Shown: one piece after another, positions 5,307 through 8,024 of the stretch
How positions within the stretch are numbered: position 1 is the first letter of the stretch
Layout: each line of letters begins with the position of its first letter
Notes under the pieces: generated by a model
What the model saw: only the letters and a program-made list of their open reading frames with translations
Database searches by the model: none
Told to the model about the DNA's origin: nothing
Made by a program: the position numbers and the translations under genes
Assembly: GCA_003451975.1 (NCBI GenBank)
Contig: DMIX01000162.1
Location: 318-8,341 of the forward strand
Length of the DNA: 8,024 nt
Direction of reading: 5' to 3'
From: Propionibacteriaceae bacterium
Lineage (GTDB): Bacteria; Actinomycetota; Actinomycetes; Propionibacteriales; Propionibacteriaceae

Positions 5307-6074
5307 TCAGTCCAGGCCGAGGTACTCCTCGAGTGTGAGGCGGTTTCCCTTGCCGAACTTGAGGGCGTCGGCGGTCCCGATGTAACGGAAGTGCCACGGC
5401 TCGTAGGGCACGCCGGTGATGGCTTCCTTGCCGTCGGGGAACCGCAGAATGAAGCCGTATTCGTGAGCGTGCTTGTGCAGCCACTTTCCGGTGGCAGTGT
5501 TCTCCATGGCGCGATACCACACCCGCCCGTCCCACAGGTCGACGGCCAATCCGGTCTGGTGCTCGCTGGCGCCCGGTGGTGCATAGAAGTTGATGTTCTG
5601 CGGCTGAGTTCGCAAGGCGCGGTCGTAGCTGGCCTTCTGCACCGCGTAGCTGCGATAGCCGGACTTCACTTTTACCGTTACGCCGTCGGCTTTGGCTGCA
5701 GCCGTCATGGTGGCCAATGCCGCAGCAGTCTCGGCGTCCAAGTGATTTGGTCCGGTCGGATCTGCTGGGCCGTAGCTAGCCGAGATGCGGTGCTTCTTGG
5801 AGATCACCGGGATGCCGCGCACCTCGTAGGGCTTGTTGAGTTGCTTGCCGGTGCGGGTGTCGGGTGTCGGGGTGGCATCGGGTGTGGCGGTGGGGCTGGA
5901 CGGCGCGGAAGCCGACGGTGACGGTGTGGCAGGAGTCGACGGTGAGGCGGTCACCGTAGTAGGGCGGTTGCCGCCGACCGTCGGTGGTGTCAGCGCACAG
6001 CCGGTGAGGCCGAGAGACAACACCATCACTACGACGCTGGGGGCTGCGTATCGCAAGATCAGTGGTGGCTCCAC
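5307..6074 (-). CDS. VanY-like D-alanyl-D-alanine carboxypeptidase, lipoprotein (peptidase M15B)
   Basis: A 255-residue peptidoglycan-trimming zinc peptidase that removes the terminal D-Ala from muropeptides outside the membrane. Seen: hydrophobic signal 8-22 with lipobox LTGC (23-26, Cys26 lipidated), a Ser/Thr/Pro/Ala-rich spacer (about 37-75), then the M15 domain with SGYRSY (138-143), PGASEHQTGLAVDLWDG (167-183; Zn ligands His172 and Asp179) and EPWHFRYIG (225-233; Glu225 as base, His228 as third ligand). All active-site residues are present. The GTG start at 6072-6074 lies inside the previous gene, a 16-bp overlap; a TTG at 6054-6056 is an alternative that still keeps the signal and lipobox. 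Neither has an ideal ribosome site, so the start is the weak point. Overlap with the Pro/Thr-rich protein gene suggests coupled expression. Confidence 0.92.
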   Translation of the reverse strand: MEPPLILRYAAPSVVVMVLSLGLTGCALTPPTVGGNRPTTVTASPSTPATPSPSASAPSSPTATPDATPTPDTRTGKQLNKPYEVRGIPVISKKHRISASYGPADPTGPNHLDAETAAALATMTAAAKADGVTVKVKSGYRSYAVQKASYDRALRTQPQNINFYAPPGASEHQTGLAVDLWDGRVWYRAMENTATGKWLHKHAHEYGFILRFPDGKEAITGVPYEPWHFRYIGTADALKFGKGNRLTLEEYLGLD

Positions 6075-6916
6075 ATGCTCAACCAGGTGCGAAGTTCACC
6101 CAGCGCCTGCTGAGTCCGGTTGCGCCAGCGATCCCGTCGCGTCTCCACATCGCCGGTCGGGCTGGCGGATGCGGAGGTGGGAGTGGTCTTCACAGCCGTC
6201 GTGTGGATCGCCGTCGGGCTGGCCGCGCTCTGGCTCTCCGACGGGGAGCGGGTGGTCGTCGGATCGGTGGTGATCGGATCCGGGGCGGGGGTCGATGACT
6301 CCGAGGGCGTCGGCGTCGGAGTCATCGTCGGAGAGATGCACTCAGTCGGCCAGTCGGTGGGCCACGTGGTCGGCCAGGTAGATGGATCCTGACTCGGGTC
6401 CGGCGATGGGCAGATCACGCTGGGCGTCGGTGATTCGGTTGTCGGTGAGGGGGTTGGTGTCGGCATCACCGTGATCGTCACCGTCGGCGACGGTGTGCTG
6501 CCCCCAGTCGGCGTGGGTACCGGCACCGGAATCACGGTGGGGCCGGTATTGGGGTCGGGTGTGGCTTCGGTCGGTGTGGGAGCCGGAGCCGGGTTTTTCT
6601 TCGTCGTCGGCGCGGTCGGCTTCGGTGCGCGGCTGGTGGCGCCGCTGCTCGGCACGGTCGTGGTGCCGGTGCCTGGATTCGTCACGCTGGTGCTCGGCTG
6701 CGTGGGAATGCTGGTGATGTTCACCGACTCCGAGACGCTGGGCGTCGCCACCGACGGCGTGACGGGTGGCACGGTGTTCTGGCCGTAGGTGACAGTGACG
6801 GTGACCTGAACTTCAGGGCCAGTGGTGAGATTGGAGACCGCTCCCGGAGGCGCGACAACGACGCCTGCGACAACGCACGCCGCAGCGGCTAGCCATGCAT
6901 TGGCAGCCCGTGCCAT
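6059..6916 (-). CDS. Secreted Pro/Thr/Ser-rich protein with Cys-flanked WPT repeats
   Basis: A 285-residue protein of no recognised family. Residues 1-26 form a signal peptide or N-terminal anchor (NAWLAAAACVVAGVVVAPPGA). Residues 35-47 are a short Val/Thr beta-like stretch. Residues 48-255 are low-complexity Pro/Thr/Ser, as in wall-spanning or O-mannosylated actinobacterial stalks. Within it, Cys169 and Cys193 flank three WPT units (W181, W185, W189). The C-terminus (256-285) changes character: charged and Trp-containing, ETRRDRWRNRTQQALGEL, a possible amphipathic helix. ATG at 6914-6916 is chosen because GGGGGG (6923-6928) lies 6 bases upstream and the signal peptide follows directly; a TTG at 6955 would add 13 unlikely residues. 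It lies 35 bp after the HD gene and overlaps vanY. A structural role in the cell wall is inference. Confidence 0.75.
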   Translation of the reverse strand: MARAANAWLAAAACVVAGVVVAPPGAVSNLTTGPEVQVTVTVTYGQNTVPPVTPSVATPSVSESVNITSIPTQPSTSVTNPGTGTTTVPSSGATSRAPKPTAPTTKKNPAPAPTPTEATPDPNTGPTVIPVPVPTPTGGSTPSPTVTITVMPTPTPSPTTESPTPSVICPSPDPSQDPSTWPTTWPTDWPTECISPTMTPTPTPSESSTPAPDPITTDPTTTRSPSESQSAASPTAIHTTAVKTTPTSASASPTGDVETRRDRWRNRTQQALGELRTWLSMWSHH

Positions 6917-6922
6917 CGTTTT

Positions 6923-6928
6923 CCCCCC
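6923..6928 (-). promoter_or_regulatory. G-run ribosome site of the Pro/Thr-rich protein gene
   Basis: GGGGGG followed by AAAACG and ATG (6914-6916) on the minus strand. Spacing of 6 bases fits a Shine-Dalgarno role and supports the ATG over the TTG at 6955 that overlaps the upstream stop codon. Confidence 0.55.
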
Positions 6929-6951
6929 GACTGCACCTGGTACCTGGTCGC

Positions 6952-7860
6952 TCAATCGAGCTGCTGGTGACCCCTCACCGTCTGCCAGTGAAACTCTTCG
7001 CTGGACAGATTCTCCCGAGCCCGGTCAAGCCACAGTTGTTGTGCGATCTGTGATCGATACAACGACTGCTGGGACAATAATGCCCCAACCACCCGCCTCC
7101 GTGCCATCTCGAAGTCATCATCACTGAGATTTGGGTGCTCAGCTCGCACCCCATTGAGGTACATCAGGTATCTCCCCTGCGGTTGGCCCAGGATGGCGAG
7201 ATCGGCGTCGATCAATGCGGTGCCGCGGGGGTCGTCCGGTGCCGACTGGTGATCGATGGTGAGCAGAACCAGCCGCACAACTTCGGTGATCGTCGGTGCG
7301 GGTAGACCGGCTCTGCGGAGCTCCCACTCGGCGAGTTCCGCAGAGGCCCGCTCGTCGTCACCGGGCTCACCGCGATACACCGCGTCGTGGAACCATGCGG
7401 CCAAAGCCACGGTCGGATCGACCTGAGGATCGAGCTGCGCCAGCGCCGCCAGTAGGTGCACCAGGTGCCTGGTGTCGTGATAGTGCCGGTGCGGCTGCGA
7501 CCATTCCGTGATCAGACGGCGACCCAGCTCGGGTTCGGTGGGCAGCAGCAGCTCCCAGGAGCGCCGCAGGTTGGTCTCGGCACGCCTTCGGCTGGGCAGC
7601 CGATGGGCTTGCGGCATCCGCAGCCCACTGAGTTGGAGTCGATGCACCAACTCGCGGGCCTCGACCGGCTCCGCTCCGGCCGCCACGATGCTGCCATGGC
7701 GCGCTTCGCTCACGTCGAAGTGGTCGTGGTCGAAGGCCCGCGCCGGTAAGCCCTGGCTTCGGGCGAAATTCCACAGTTCGACCAATGAGATGTCGGAGAC
7801 CAGGTGGGCGAAGCGGGTGCCGTGAGCAGGCCAGTGCGGCTGGTCGATCAGGAGTGCCAT
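6952..7860 (-). CDS. DUF4031 domain fused to HD-superfamily phosphohydrolase
   Basis: A 302-residue cytoplasmic protein with two parts. Residues 1-82 match the DUF4031 pattern: LLIDQPHWPAHGTRFAHLVSD within 3-23, ELWNFARSQGLP (28-39), FDHDHFDV (43-50). Residues 95-300 match the predicted metal-dependent HD phosphohydrolase group: RHYHDTRHLVHLL (125-137), AAWFHDAVY (154-162, the HD pair His158-Asp159), DDERASAELA (168-177), IDHQ (202-205) and LIDADLAILG (216-225). The histidines of RHYH, the HD pair and the later Asp are plausible metal ligands, so phosphohydrolase activity is expected, but the substrate is unknown. The ATG at 7858-7860 begins the DUF4031 motif directly. The ribosome site is weak; the upstream gene stops 14 bp before, which suggests read-through translation within an operon. 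Confidence 0.85.
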   Translation of the reverse strand: MALLIDQPHWPAHGTRFAHLVSDISLVELWNFARSQGLPARAFDHDHFDVSEARHGSIVAAGAEPVEARELVHRLQLSGLRMPQAHRLPSRRRAETNLRRSWELLLPTEPELGRRLITEWSQPHRHYHDTRHLVHLLAALAQLDPQVDPTVALAAWFHDAVYRGEPGDDERASAELAEWELRRAGLPAPTITEVVRLVLLTIDHQSAPDDPRGTALIDADLAILGQPQGRYLMYLNGVRAEHPNLSDDDFEMARRRVVGALLSQQSLYRSQIAQQLWLDRARENLSSEEFHWQTVRGHQQLD

Positions 7861-7874
7861 CCGCGCCGGACGCC

Positions 7875-8024
7875 TCAGCTTGCCGGATTGGTGAACAGAG
7901 CGGTGAAGCCGGCGTCTTCCAGGGCGACGAAGCTCAATGTGAGGCGGGCCGCGGCCGAACTGGCGTCATCAGGCACGTCCAGGCGCTCGGTGGCGACAGC
8001 CACCACGCGGAATTGGTAGTGATG
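7875..8024 (-). CDS. Probable PEBP/YbhB-like protein, C-terminal fragment (truncated by window)
   Basis: The minus-strand frame is open from base 8024 to the TGA at 7875-7877, giving the last 49 residues. It begins HHYQFRVVAVATERLDVPDD and ends ALFTNPAS. The pattern H-x-Y-x-F-x-x-x-A, then L-D-V-P, then a helix of Ala-rich character resembles the C-terminal part of bacterial phosphatidylethanolamine-binding (YbhB/YbcL) proteins, but the closing helix is divergent and the conserved ligand-binding core is outside the window. The assignment is therefore tentative. It stands 14 bp before the DUF4031-HD gene, in the same orientation, and is probably co-transcribed with it. Confidence 0.5.
   Translation of the reverse strand, partial: HHYQFRVVAVATERLDVPDDASSAAARLTLSFVALEDAGFTALFTNPAS

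Noticed and set aside
6471..6788. Plus-strand Val/Gly-rich frame opposite the Pro/Thr-rich gene
   Set aside because: The composition is simply the reverse complement of Pro/Thr codons (Gly/Val); no start site or domain supports it.

Overview
The window is high-GC DNA read as actinobacterial (Actinomycetota), on GC-rich codon use, GTG and TTG start options, Ala/Pro/Thr-rich secreted proteins and a PxKF-type exoprotein. A pyruvate:ferredoxin (flavodoxin) oxidoreductase in such a background suggests the Propionibacteriaceae or a relative. The family-level placement is inference and not proven by the window.

Layout. Positions 1-544 (+) hold the 3' end of a nifJ-type pyruvate:ferredoxin oxidoreductase. 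It is followed by a perfect 18-bp-arm hairpin and an intergenic stretch with 19-bp tandem repeats. A second hairpin at 786-816 is a Rho-independent terminator for the genes arriving on the minus strand. All remaining genes are on the minus strand, so nifJ and the rest converge here.

The minus-strand run starts beyond the right edge. In transcription order it is: a probable PEBP/YbhB-like C-terminus (7875-8024), a DUF4031-HD phosphohydrolase fusion (6952-7860), a secreted Pro/Thr/Ser-rich protein (6059-6916), a VanY-like D,D-carboxypeptidase lipoprotein (5307-6074), a tandem-domain ATP-type phosphofructokinase (3027-5252), a UspA-like protein (2498-3007) and two FluC/CrcB fluoride channel subunits (2094-2501 and 1726-2097). 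Gaps range from short spacers to overlaps: 14, 35, -16, 54, 19, -4 and -4 bp. A 134-bp gap then leads to a secreted PxKF-domain protein (845-1591) with its own leader and terminator.

How the genes fit together. The tightest block is pfk-usp-fluC1-fluC2. The two FluC subunits are translationally coupled, carry complementary changes in the Phe-box, and show opposite charge bias across their loops, as expected for an obligate antiparallel heterodimer. Placing a fluoride exporter directly behind a glycolytic kinase makes sense because fluoride inhibits enolase, but no fluoride riboswitch is visible. The Pro/Thr-rich protein and the VanY lipoprotein overlap and both act outside the membrane, suggesting a cell-wall pair. 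I see no IS element, CRISPR array, tRNA or rRNA. The most unusual items are the eukaryote-like tandem PFK, the asymmetric FluC pair, a 32-residue basic insertion in the PxKF protein, and a leader with two mutually exclusive hairpins over its Shine-Dalgarno site.
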